This document shows positions 42,002 to 49,137 of a stretch of 49,137 nucleotides of DNA, piece after piece. Origin of the DNA: Streptomyces sp. SM10 (lineage in GTDB: Bacteria; Actinomycetota; Actinomycetes; Streptomycetales; Streptomycetaceae). The notes under the pieces were generated by a model. The model saw only the letters and a program-made list of their open reading frames with translations, made no database searches and was not told the origin of the DNA. Location: the NCBI RefSeq assembly GCF_002910915.1, contig NZ_NEUF01000102.1, positions 1-49,137 on the forward strand, read 5' to 3'. The translations under genes were made by a program, and so were the position numbers. Positions within the stretch are counted from its first letter, which is position 1; each line of letters begins with the position of its first letter.

Positions 42002-43300
42002 ATGTCCGCCACCCCCGCAGTCGACAGCTTCCAGACCGGGTTCCCCATCCGCCCCGATCTCCTGGTCGAGGCCCGCGACGCCGCCGATGTGGTGGCCGCG
42101 GTGCGGGACGCCGCCGCATGCGGCCTGCCCGTCTCCGTCCATGCGACCGGGCACGGCCTGCCGGGGCCCCTCGAGGGCGGGGTGCTCATCAGCACCCGCC
42201 GGATGGACACCGTGGCGGTCGATCCCGGGTGCCGCACCGCGCGCATCGGCGCGGGCGCGACCTGGGGCGCGGTGATCGCGGCGGCGGCGCCCCACGGGCT
42301 CGCGCCGCTGAACGGCTCGTCGCCGGGCGTCGGCGCCGTCTCCTACACCCTGGGCGGCGGGCTGGGCATCCTGGCCCGGGAGTTCGGCTACGCCGCCGAC
42401 CACGTCCGCGCGCTGGACGTGGTGACCGCCGACGGTGTCCTGCGCCACGTCACCCCGGAGCGCGAGCCGGACCTCTTCTGGGGCCTGCGGGGCGGCGGGC
42501 ACCGGCTGGGCGTCGTGACGGGGCTGGAGATCGGCCTGGTGGCGGTGGCGCGGCTGTACGGCGGCTCGCTGGCCTTCGACGGGGGCGCGGCCCCGGAGGT
42601 GCTGGGGCGCTGGCTGGAGTGGACCCGTACGGTGCCGGAGACCTGCACCTCCTCCGTCGCGGCCCTGCGCTACCCGGACCTGCCGCAGCTGCCCGAGGAG
42701 GTGCGGGGCCGGTACGTGGTGTCGGTGCGCGTCGCGTGCACCGGTGGGGCGGCGGACGGCGAGGCGCTGGTGGCGCCGCTGCGGGCGGTCGGGCCCACGC
42801 TCTCGGACTCGCTGCGGGAGATGCCGTACACCGAGAGCCACACCGTCCACAGCGACCCGCCGTTCCCGCACGCCTACTACGGCGAGGGGCTGATGCTCCG
42901 CGACCTGGACGCCGGGACCGCGGCGCGGGTGCTGGAGCTGACCGGGCCGAAGGCCCCGATGATGACGGTGGTCCAGCTCAACCACCTGGGCGGCGCCCTG
43001 GCCGCCCGCCCCGCCGTCGACAGCGCGGTGCCCCACCGCGACGCGGGTTATCTGCTGCGGCTGCTCTCACCGCTGGACGGTACGGACGTGGAGTCGGCAC
43101 GGGCGCTGTTCGGTGAGGTGGCGGGAGGGCTGGCCCCGTACGTCCTGGGCCGCGCGCTCGGCTTCTCCTTCGGGGGCGGGGACCGCACGGAAGGGTTCCA
43201 CGGGCCCGGGACGCGCGAGAGGCTCGCCGGTCTGGTGTCGCGATACGACCCGGCGAGCCTCTTCGGTGGTGCCTACGGCGTCAGCCGCGACGCCCGATGA
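42002..43300 (+). CDS. FAD-linked oxidoreductase (PCMH/berberine bridge type)
   Basis: The 432-residue flavoprotein has the PCMH FAD domain (residues about 15-185): PVSVHATGHGLPGPLEGGVL with a histidine suited to covalent flavin attachment, then GAGATWGAVIAAAAPHGLAP and VGAVSYTLGGGLGILAREFG. The position where bicovalent members have cysteine is occupied by Val-Ser-Tyr, so only one covalent link is likely. The C-terminal RYDPASLFGGAYGV is the BBE ending. Substrates may be sugars, alkaloids or secondary metabolites. It overlaps bioY by 20 bases at the 3' end, tail to tail. Confidence 0.9.
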   Translation: MSATPAVDSFQTGFPIRPDLLVEARDAADVVAAVRDAAACGLPVSVHATGHGLPGPLEGGVLISTRRMDTVAVDPGCRTARIGAGATWGAVIAAAAPHGLAPLNGSSPGVGAVSYTLGGGLGILAREFGYAADHVRALDVVTADGVLRHVTPEREPDLFWGLRGGGHRLGVVTGLEIGLVAVARLYGGSLAFDGGAAPEVLGRWLEWTRTVPETCTSSVAALRYPDLPQLPEEVRGRYVVSVRVACTGGAADGEALVAPLRAVGPTLSDSLREMPYTESHTVHSDPPFPHAYYGEGLMLRDLDAGTAARVLELTGPKAPMMTVVQLNHLGGALAARPAVDSAVPHRDAGYLLRLLSPLDGTDVESARALFGEVAGGLAPYVLGRALGFSFGGGDRTEGFHGPGTRERLAGLVSRYDPASLFGGAYGVSRDAR

Positions 43301-43874
43301 GCTTCCAGGAGGCCGGCAGCGCGCCCATGGCCAGCGCCGCCTTGAGGGCGTCGCCGATCAGGAACGGCACCAGGCCGGCCGCGACGGCGGCGCTCATCGA
43401 CATGCCGGTGGAGAGGGCCAGGTACGGCACGCCGACCGCGTAGATGATCAGGGAGCCGACCACCATCGTGCCCGCGGTGCGCAGGACGGACCGGTCACCA
43501 CCCCGGCGGGCCAGGCCGCCGACGACCGTGGCGGCGAGCAGCATGCCGAGGACGTAGCCGAAGGAGGCTCCGCCCGGCCCCGAGGAGCCCTCGGAGAACC
43601 ACGGCATGCCGGCCATGCCGACGAGCGCGTACAGGGCGAGGGAGAGGAAGCCCCGACGGGCGCCGAGCGCGGTGCCGATGAGCAGGGCCGCGAAGGTCTG
43701 GCCGGTGACGGGGACCGGGGAGCCGGGGACGGGCACGGCGATCTGCGCCGCGATGCCGGTGAGGGCCGCGCCGCCGACGACCAGCGCCGTGTCCACGGCG
43801 TAGCGGTGCCGGACTGCGGGCAGCAGGTCGGCGAGGACCGCTCCGGAACGGACGGGGGCGGCAGCAGTGCTCAT
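43281..43874 (-). CDS. bioY: Biotin transporter substrate-binding subunit BioY
   Basis: The 197-residue membrane protein has six spans. VPVPGSPVPVTGQTFAALLI is the BioY signature, and FGYVLGMLLAATVVGGLARR and VPFLIGDALKAALAMG support it. BioY is the S-component that binds biotin and works alone or with an ECF ATPase module; no ECF genes are nearby. Its 3' end overlaps the oxidoreductase gene by 20 bases in opposite orientation. The start is ATG at 43874, and its promoter lies in the 258-base gap shared with the divergent permease 2. Confidence 0.93.
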   Translation of the reverse strand: MSTAAAPVRSGAVLADLLPAVRHRYAVDTALVVGGAALTGIAAQIAVPVPGSPVPVTGQTFAALLIGTALGARRGFLSLALYALVGMAGMPWFSEGSSGPGGASFGYVLGMLLAATVVGGLARRGGDRSVLRTAGTMVVGSLIIYAVGVPYLALSTGMSMSAAVAAGLVPFLIGDALKAALAMGALPASWKLIGRRG

Positions 43875-44132
43875 CGGGGACTCCGCAGGTGAGGTCGGCA
43901 GGCAGGACTGAGGGTGACGTTAGCCCACGCCCTGTCGCCCGATCACCGTCAGCCGCCCACAAAGCGGCGGTTGAGGGGTTAGTCGGGTTCGGACAAAGAG
44001 CAGGGCGCAATCCCGCCTCGGCGTGATGCTGGTCACGGAGGTGGGGGTGTGCCCGGCCCTCCGTCGGGGAAGGGGCGCCACTTCGTGAGACTGTAGGTTC
44101 CCCATAAATGATCCGAGAGTGACCCGCAGCTC

Positions 44133-45524
44133 ATGCACGACGCGCCCCCCACGCACTCCCCCGTACGCTCCGAACCCCTGGCCCATGGCCTGAAGCAGCG
44201 CCATCTGACGATGCTCGGCCTGGGCGGGGTGATCGGCGCCGGGCTCTTCGTCGGGTCGGGCGCCGGGATCGCGGTCGCCGGTCCCGCCGTCGTCGTCTCG
44301 TATCTGATCGCGGGCGCCCTCGCGATGCTGGTGATGCGGATGCTCGGCGAGATGTCGGCGGCGATGCCCGCGTCCGGGTCCTTCTCCGTCCACGCGGAGC
44401 GTGCGCTGGGCCGCTGGGCCGGCTTCAGCGTGGGCTGGCTCTACTGGTTCATGCTGGTGGTGGTGCTCGCCGTGGAGGCGACGGCCGCCGCGCAGATCGC
44501 CCACGGCTGGGTGCCCGCGGTGGACCAGTGGCTCTGGGTTCTGCTGTTCATGGTGGTGTTCACCGTGGCCAACCTGACGGCCGTGAAGAACTTCGGCGAG
44601 TTCGAGTTCTGGTTCGCGGCGCTGAAGGTGACCGCGATCGTGGTCTTCCTGGTGCTCGGCCTGCTGGCCGTCCTCGGCGCCCTCCCGGACACCGACGCGG
44701 CGGGACTGACCAACCTCACGGGCCGGGGCGGCTTCCTCCCCAACGGCTGGGACGGGGTGGTCGCCGGTGTGCTCACGGTGGTGTTCGCCTTCGGCGGGCT
44801 GGAGGTCGTGACGATCGCGGCGGCCGAGACCGACGATCCGGCACGCGCCGTGGGTCGCGCGGTGCGCAGCGCGATGGTGCGCATCCTCTTCTTCTACGTC
44901 GGTTCGATGCTGGTGATCGTGACCGTGCTGCCGTGGACCGCGCAGCAGGCCGGGCTCAGCCCCTACGTGAAGGTCCTGGACTCGATCGGGGTGCCGTCGG
45001 CCGGGCAGATCATGAACATCGTGGTGTTCGTGGCGCTGCTCTCGGCGCTCAACGCCAATCTCTACGGCTCGTCCCGGATGATCTTCTCGCTGGCCGAGCG
45101 CGGCGAGGCGCCGCGCGGGCTGCTGAAGGTGTCGGGCGGACCGGGCGGCGGGGTGCCACGCCGGGCGGTCCTGGCCTCGGTGGCCTTCGGCTTCGTCTCC
45201 GTCCTGCTCAATCTCCGGTGGCCCGACACCGTCTTCCTCCACATGCTCAACTCCGTCGGCGCGGTCCTGCTGTTCGTCTGGGCCCTGATCGCCGCCTCGC
45301 AGCTGCGGCTGCGGCGCCGGCTGGAGCGGGAGGCGCCGGGCGCCCTGGAGCTGCGGATGTGGTGCTTCCCGTATCTGACCTGGGTGACCCTGGCCGGTCT
45401 GGCCGCCGTCCTGCTGCTGATGCTGAGCGACGACGCGGCCCGTCCGCAGGTGCTGTGGTCGGCCGGGGCCACCGCCCTCGTCCTGCTCGTGGCGGCCGTG
45501 AGGGAAGCGCGCGCGAAGGCGTAG
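44133..45524 (+). CDS. Amino acid permease 2 (APC/AAT family)
   Basis: The 463-residue paralogue of the permease at 40.5 kb has the same HLTMLGLGGVIGAGLFVGSG and FGEFEFWFAALKVTAI motifs and 12 spans. The N-terminal tail is shorter (about 20 residues), and GGVPRRAVLASVAFGFVSVL marks the eighth-ninth helix region. The intracellular loop after helix 5 and the C-terminus differ most from the other two, suggesting different substrates. It is followed by permease 3 in the same direction after 118 bases. No strong ribosome binding site is seen before the ATG. Confidence 0.92.
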   Translation: MHDAPPTHSPVRSEPLAHGLKQRHLTMLGLGGVIGAGLFVGSGAGIAVAGPAVVVSYLIAGALAMLVMRMLGEMSAAMPASGSFSVHAERALGRWAGFSVGWLYWFMLVVVLAVEATAAAQIAHGWVPAVDQWLWVLLFMVVFTVANLTAVKNFGEFEFWFAALKVTAIVVFLVLGLLAVLGALPDTDAAGLTNLTGRGGFLPNGWDGVVAGVLTVVFAFGGLEVVTIAAAETDDPARAVGRAVRSAMVRILFFYVGSMLVIVTVLPWTAQQAGLSPYVKVLDSIGVPSAGQIMNIVVFVALLSALNANLYGSSRMIFSLAERGEAPRGLLKVSGGPGGGVPRRAVLASVAFGFVSVLLNLRWPDTVFLHMLNSVGAVLLFVWALIAASQLRLRRRLEREAPGALELRMWCFPYLTWVTLAGLAAVLLLMLSDDAARPQVLWSAGATALVLLVAAVREARAKA

Positions 45525-45642
45525 GCGGGTGAGCACCTTGTGTGAGCCTGGTGACCGTATAGCGGACAGATGTTCCCCCTGAGCGGGGCGGATGACCAGA
45601 CTGTGGGCCGTTCCCGTCCCGACCAGTGAACTGAGCCTGTCC

Positions 45643-47055
45643 ATGTCCCGGACCTCCGCGCCGCCCCCCACGGACGCCGCCGCCCCCGCCGCCGACTCCG
45701 CGCTCACGCACGGGCTCAAGCAGCGCCATCTCTCGATGATCGCCCTGGGCGGTGTGATCGGCGCCGGGCTGTTCGTCGGCTCGGGTGCGGGCATCGCCGC
45801 GGCCGGCCCCTCGATCGTCATCGCCTACGCGGTCTCCGGGCTGCTGGTCATGTTCGTGATGCGGATGCTCGGAGAGATGTCGGCGGCCAACCCCGCCTCC
45901 GGCTCCTTCTCCGTCCACGCCGAACGGGCGATCGGCCCGTGGGCCGGCTTCACCGCCGGGTGGGCGTTCTGGGTGCTGCTCTGCGTCGCCGTCGGCCTGG
46001 AGGGCATCGGCGCCGCCCAGATCGTCACGGGCTGGCTGCCCGGCACGCCCGAGTGGGCCTGGGTCGCGCTCTTCATGGTGATCTTCCTCGGCACGAATCT
46101 CGCCGCCGTGAAGAACTTCGGCGAGTTCGAGTTCTGGTTCGCCACGCTGAAGGTCGTCGCGATCACCCTCTTCCTGGTGCTCGGCGTCCTCGCGATCCTG
46201 GGCGTCCTCCCCGGCACCGACTCCCCCGGCACCTCGAACCTCACCGGGGACGGCGGCTTCATGCCGCACGGCTCCGAGGGCCTCATCATCGGGCTGCTCG
46301 CCTCGGTCTTCGCGTACGGCGGCCTCGAGACGGTGACCATCGCGGCGGCCGAGTCCGAGAACCCGGTGCAGGGTGTCGCCAAGGCGGTGCGTACGGCGAT
46401 GTGGCGCATCGCCGTCTTCTACATCGGCTCGATGGCGGTCATCGTGACCCTCGTGCCGTGGGACGACCCGAAGGTCGCCGAGGTCGGCCCCTTCTACGCG
46501 ATGCTCGACCACCTCGGCATCGGCGGCGCCGCCGAGATCATGAACGTGGTCATCTTCGTCGCCCTGCTCTCCGCGATGAACGCCAACATCTACGGCTCCT
46601 CCCGCATGGCCTGCTCCCTCGTCGCCCGCGGCCAGGGTCCGAAGGCGCTCGGCAAGGTCTCCTCGGGCGTCCCGCGCAACGCGGTGCTCGTCTCCTCGGT
46701 CTTCGGCTTCCTGTGCGTGCTGCTCAGCTACTGGCGCCCCGACGACGTCTTCCCGTGGCTCCTCAACATGATCGGCGCGGTGATCCTCGTCGTCTGGATC
46801 TTCATCGCCGTCTCCCAGCTGATCCTCCGCAGGCGGACGGAGCGCGAGGCCCCGGACCGGCTCGTCGTGCGGATGTGGCTCTTCCCGGTCCTGACGATCG
46901 TGGCGCTGGCGGCCATGGCCGGCATCTTCGTCCTGATGCTCCGCCAGCCCGACACCCGCGACCAGCTGCTGGCGACGGGTGCGCTGACCGCGCTGCTGAT
47001 CGTGACCGGCCTGGTCCGGCAGAAGCGTGCGGAGCGCGGCACGGCGACCGGCTGA
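45643..47055 (+). CDS. Amino acid permease 3 (APC/AAT family)
   Basis: This third paralogue is 470 residues from the ATG at 45643 (MSRTSAPPPTDAAAPAAD), which gives an N-terminal tail of similar length to the other two. An ATG at 45592 would add 17 residues. The motif HLSMIALGGVIGAGLFVGSG and FGEFEFWFATLKVVAITLFL are present. It has TGWAFWVLLCVAVGLEGIGA where the other two have GWLYWF, and the end reads LRQPDTRDQLLATGAL. A possible -10 box (TATAGC near 45558) lies upstream, so it may have its own promoter. Confidence 0.9.
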   Translation: MSRTSAPPPTDAAAPAADSALTHGLKQRHLSMIALGGVIGAGLFVGSGAGIAAAGPSIVIAYAVSGLLVMFVMRMLGEMSAANPASGSFSVHAERAIGPWAGFTAGWAFWVLLCVAVGLEGIGAAQIVTGWLPGTPEWAWVALFMVIFLGTNLAAVKNFGEFEFWFATLKVVAITLFLVLGVLAILGVLPGTDSPGTSNLTGDGGFMPHGSEGLIIGLLASVFAYGGLETVTIAAAESENPVQGVAKAVRTAMWRIAVFYIGSMAVIVTLVPWDDPKVAEVGPFYAMLDHLGIGGAAEIMNVVIFVALLSAMNANIYGSSRMACSLVARGQGPKALGKVSSGVPRNAVLVSSVFGFLCVLLSYWRPDDVFPWLLNMIGAVILVVWIFIAVSQLILRRRTEREAPDRLVVRMWLFPVLTIVALAAMAGIFVLMLRQPDTRDQLLATGALTALLIVTGLVRQKRAERGTATG

Positions 47056-47095
47056 CCGGCCGCCCTGCGGCGTCGCGGAGCTGGAGAGGGCCGCC

Positions 47096-47527
47096 TCAGC
47101 CGCGCTGAGCCCGCAGGAGAACCCCGGCCGCCTCGGTCCGGAAGTAGAGGACCGAGCGGCCGGACCGCCGGCGCCCGGCCAGGCCGGCGTCGAGCAGGAC
47201 CCTCAGGTGCTGGCCCACCGACCCCAGGCCCTGGCCCGTGAGCGCCACCAGCTCGGTGGTGGACCGGGGGCTCTCGAGCAGCACGAGGACACCGGCCCGC
47301 GCGGGCCCGAGCAGCCGGCCGAGGCTGTCGGGGACGACGGGCCGGTCCGCATCCGACAGGGTTCCGGAGCAGGCGTACACGACCGCGTACCGCTGCGCCT
47401 CCTCCTCCCAGGACACCCATCCCTGGCGCGGCGTGACGGGGACGAACATCAGGCGTACGCCGGAGAGTTCACGCGGCGGGTAGGCGCGCGGGTTGACCTG
47501 GAGCCGGTTGCCGCCGAGCCAGCGCAT
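47096..47527 (-). CDS. ArsR-type regulator, apparently missing its N-terminal half
   Basis: The 143-residue product has a clear ArsR winged helix: STTELVALTGQGLGSVGQHL, RVLLDAGLAGRRRSGRSVLY and a final helix. The part before it (MRWLGGNRLQVNPRAYPPRE, LSGVRLMFVPVTPR) matches the second half of the roughly 330-residue DUF5937/ArsR proteins of Streptomyces. The frame stays open upstream with the family-like WATALEALNPG but then loses similarity, and no plausible start is found. The likely cause is a deletion that removed the N-terminal domain. Whether a shortened regulator is made is unknown. Confidence 0.7.
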   Translation of the reverse strand: MRWLGGNRLQVNPRAYPPRELSGVRLMFVPVTPRQGWVSWEEEAQRYAVVYACSGTLSDADRPVVPDSLGRLLGPARAGVLVLLESPRSTTELVALTGQGLGSVGQHLRVLLDAGLAGRRRSGRSVLYFRTEAAGVLLRAQRG

Positions 47528-47590
47528 CCCGGGGTTGAGCGCCTCCAGTGCGGTGGCCCAGCCGCTCCGGCCGACCTGTCCCGCGCGCGA

Positions 47591-47701
47591 GTGACTGGAG
47601 CGTACGCGCAGTGGACCACCGCCACCACGGGGATCGTCCTGATGGCCGCCGCCTCCGTCGCCCTCACACTGGGCCTCGCACGGGGGCGCGGAGCGATCAG
47701 T
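47591..47701 (+). pseudogene. Possible C-terminal remnant of a membrane transporter
   Basis: In one plus frame, AYAQWTTATTGIVLMAAASV followed by ALTLGLARGRGAIS looks like the last helix and short basic tail of an MFS transporter. It abuts the truncated ArsR gene, and ArsR/MFS divergent pairs are common. No start or body is present. The match is by character only. Confidence 0.25.
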
Positions 47702-48203
47702 AGCCCTGACCGACCAGGAACGAGTCGAAGTCGAGCGTGAGGGAGCGGGCCTCGTCCGAGTGGGCCGCGGTGTCGCCGTCGACCAGCGCGAAGACGCAGA
47801 TGCCCCGCCGGGTCCGCACCGCCCACATGCTGCGGGCCCCGTCGCGCAGCAGCACCAGGTCGAGGTCGGTCCCGGTGACCGCGTCCGTGATCCGCTCCAG
47901 ACTCTCGCGGTGCCAGGCCGTCTCCGCGAGCCGGAGCGTGCGTCCGCTCTCCTCCCCGTCCGTCCACAGCGCCTCCAGCTCGGCGAGGTAGGGGGGTTCA
48001 GGGGTGGCGGTGCCCGGTGGCCGGCCCTCGGGCCCGGTGGGGGCGTGGAAGTGCCGGTGGCCGTCCTCGCCCTCGCGCCCGGCAGCGGCGAAGAAGCCCG
48101 ACTCGGCGGAGAAGGCCGCCGCGGCCCGCACCGCGGGGGGCCCCTCGCCCAGGGCGAAGCGGGATCTGAGGACTTCTTCCCATTGCTCGGTCGCAGGAGA
48201 CAT
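47697..48203 (-). CDS. Conserved hypothetical protein
   Basis: I do not recognise a function. From the ATG at 48203 (GAAAGG upstream) the protein has 168 residues: MSPATEQWEEVLRSRFALGE, an Ala-rich helix, a His-rich HRHFHAPTGPEG loop, and a strand-helix region ending TLDFDSFLVGQGY. MWAVRTRRGICVFALVDGDT suggests a beta-rich fold similar to small Streptomyces SUKH or SseB-like proteins, but no signature is decisive. It lies downstream of the next gene on the same strand, 135 bases away. Confidence 0.6.
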   Translation of the reverse strand: MSPATEQWEEVLRSRFALGEGPPAVRAAAAFSAESGFFAAAGREGEDGHRHFHAPTGPEGRPPGTATPEPPYLAELEALWTDGEESGRTLRLAETAWHRESLERITDAVTGTDLDLVLLRDGARSMWAVRTRRGICVFALVDGDTAAHSDEARSLTLDFDSFLVGQGY

Positions 48204-48338
48204 CAGTGGTGGCCTTTCGTCGCTGTCGTTCCGGTTCGCGGCCCCCGGCCGGGGTGGTTCCGGGGTGTACGTACCCGGCATCTCCTGCCCGTGGATGTGC
48301 TGATCAGACGCACGACCGGGAGACCGTCCGGTGCGGCT

Positions 48339-49137
48339 CTAGTCGCCGCCACCACCGTCTCCCCCGCCACCGCCCCCGCTGTCACCACCGCCGCCGTCTC
48401 CCCCGCCGTCACCGCCGTCGCCGCCGTCGGCGCCCCAGCCGTCGCCGCCGCCGGGCTGGTTGTCGTCGCTGCTCGTGCCGAGGTTGCTGAACCAGGGGCG
48501 GCCCCAGCCCTCGTCCAGGGCGATGGGCTCGGCCCCGCTCGCCCGGCCGCGCTCGGCGCGGAAGCGGGCAGCGCCGGTGGTGTCGCCCAGCCCGAACGCC
48601 GCGGCGAAGACCTGGGCCATGACGGCGTCCAGCGGGTCGGGGCTCTCGTGGCGTACCGGGGAGAGCGGCAGCAGTACGGTCTCCGGGTCACGGGCCGGCC
48701 TGCGGGGCGGACGCTCCAGGAGGGCGACGCGCCGTCCGTCGCGCAGCAGGCAGGAACTGACCGCGCTCTCCCGCTTCAGCGTCCACTCCGTCCCGGGCAG
48801 CCGCACCTCCACCGAGCTTCTGGACTTGCGCAGCTTCTGCCTGAGCCGGAGTTCCGCCCTCGTGTCACCGACGGTCAGCACCAGGCCCCTGGACGGTTCG
48901 GAGGCGTCGCGGGAGAGGCCGCGGGGCGCCCGTATGCGCACCACGGGAGCCTGCGGGCCCCACACGTCCACACGCATCAGACGGCGGTCCACGGCGACGG
49001 TGACCGGTCCGGCGGGTCCCTGCGCGTGTCTCCGGGCGATCCAGAGAGGGACGCCCTCGGCCCCGGCCCGGGCGGACAGGGCGGCCACCTGCTCGGGCCC
49101 GCCGCACCGCTGTACCGCCAGTTCGCCCAGCGCGCGG
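48339..49137 (-). CDS. Hypothetical protein with Gly/Asp-rich C-terminal tail (partial, cut by window edge)
   Basis: The reading frame enters from beyond the window end and continues as RALGELAVQRCGGPEQVAAL into the portion usually started at the GTG 49088. The body contains strand-rich segments (VTVAVDRRLMRVDVWGP; EVRLPGTEWTLKRESAVSSC) and resembles the streptomycete proteins with a tubby/LURP-like or scramblase-type beta barrel, but that is weak. The last 40 residues are GWGADGGDGGDGGG and further Gly/Asp repeats, probably flexible. No signal or membrane segment is visible in the part present. The function is unknown. Confidence 0.65.
   Translation of the reverse strand, partial: RALGELAVQRCGGPEQVAALSARAGAEGVPLWIARRHAQGPAGPVTVAVDRRLMRVDVWGPQAPVVRIRAPRGLSRDASEPSRGLVLTVGDTRAELRLRQKLRKSRSSVEVRLPGTEWTLKRESAVSSCLLRDGRRVALLERPPRRPARDPETVLLPLSPVRHESPDPLDAVMAQVFAAAFGLGDTTGAARFRAERGRASGAEPIALDEGWGRPWFSNLGTSSDDNQPGGGDGWGADGGDGGDGGGDGGGGDSGGGGGGDGGGGD

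Noticed and set aside
48350..48450. Trinucleotide-like repeat near the window end
   Set aside because: It is the coding sequence of the Gly/Asp-rich tail of the minus-strand gene, not an independent repeat.

Overview
This window is chromosomal DNA of a Streptomyces or very close relative. The GC content is very high, starts are often GTG, genes overlap as GTGA or ATGA, and the gene order is the conserved streptomycete block rne - radical SAM pair - CYTH/CHAD - rodA - mrdA - mreD - mreC - mreB - ndk - DUF4233 - folC - valS - clpX - clpP2 - clpP1 - tig. Most of that block lies on the minus strand.

Layout. 1-2.4 kb: start of rne, a TIGR03936-type partner gene and a repeat-built membrane protein. 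2.5-10.54 kb: an 8.03-kb integrative element inserted in the 3' end of the TIGR03960-type B12-binding radical SAM gene. 10.5-31.5 kb: the rest of that gene, the cell-shape cluster, nucleotide and folate genes, valS, and the Clp protease and trigger factor cluster. 31.6-31.95 kb: tRNA-Pro and tRNA-Gly. 32-49.1 kb: a looser set with a DUF1330 protein, small and large membrane proteins, an HD hydrolase, a Kef-type antiporter, a SpoIIE-type phosphatase, an Eis-like acetyltransferase, a Nei-type glycosylase, rpiB, three paralogous amino acid permeases, an FAD oxidoreductase, bioY, and an ArsR remnant beside a possible transporter remnant.

The integrative element is the most interesting part. A large serine integrase starts 8 bases inside its left end. 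An 11-bp core is repeated at both junctions in the same reading frame of the target gene. The right end supplies a new 26-residue C-terminus closely resembling the original one, which survives as a stub beyond the left end. The restored host gene is then coupled by a GTGA overlap to a 63-codon element ORF and closed by a strong terminator. Inside are a tiny zinc-knuckle gene coupled to a winged-helix gene; 0.9 kb of apparently non-coding DNA packed with short GC hairpins, iteron-like repeats and a six-fold GTCTC/GAGAC array; a small serine recombinase with a zinc-finger extension; a tandem-duplicated protein of unknown function; and an XRE/DUF6879/DUF7848 regulatory cassette whose two putative promoters carry the same 10-bp-phased GTTGC repeat. 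No transfer, capsid or recognisable replication gene is present. From memory, and not checkable here, Streptomyces phage phiJoe uses an attB in the orthologous gene (SCO2603 in S. coelicolor), and that site is occupied by variable mobile elements in several species. This element would fit that family.

The rest is core chromosome. RodA and PBP2 polymerise and cross-link wall peptidoglycan with MreB/C/D; ClpX with ClpP1/P2 forms the regulated protease, and trigger factor acts upstream in folding. Starts were chosen by homology memory, overlap and visible ribosome binding sites, so several N-termini are tentative.
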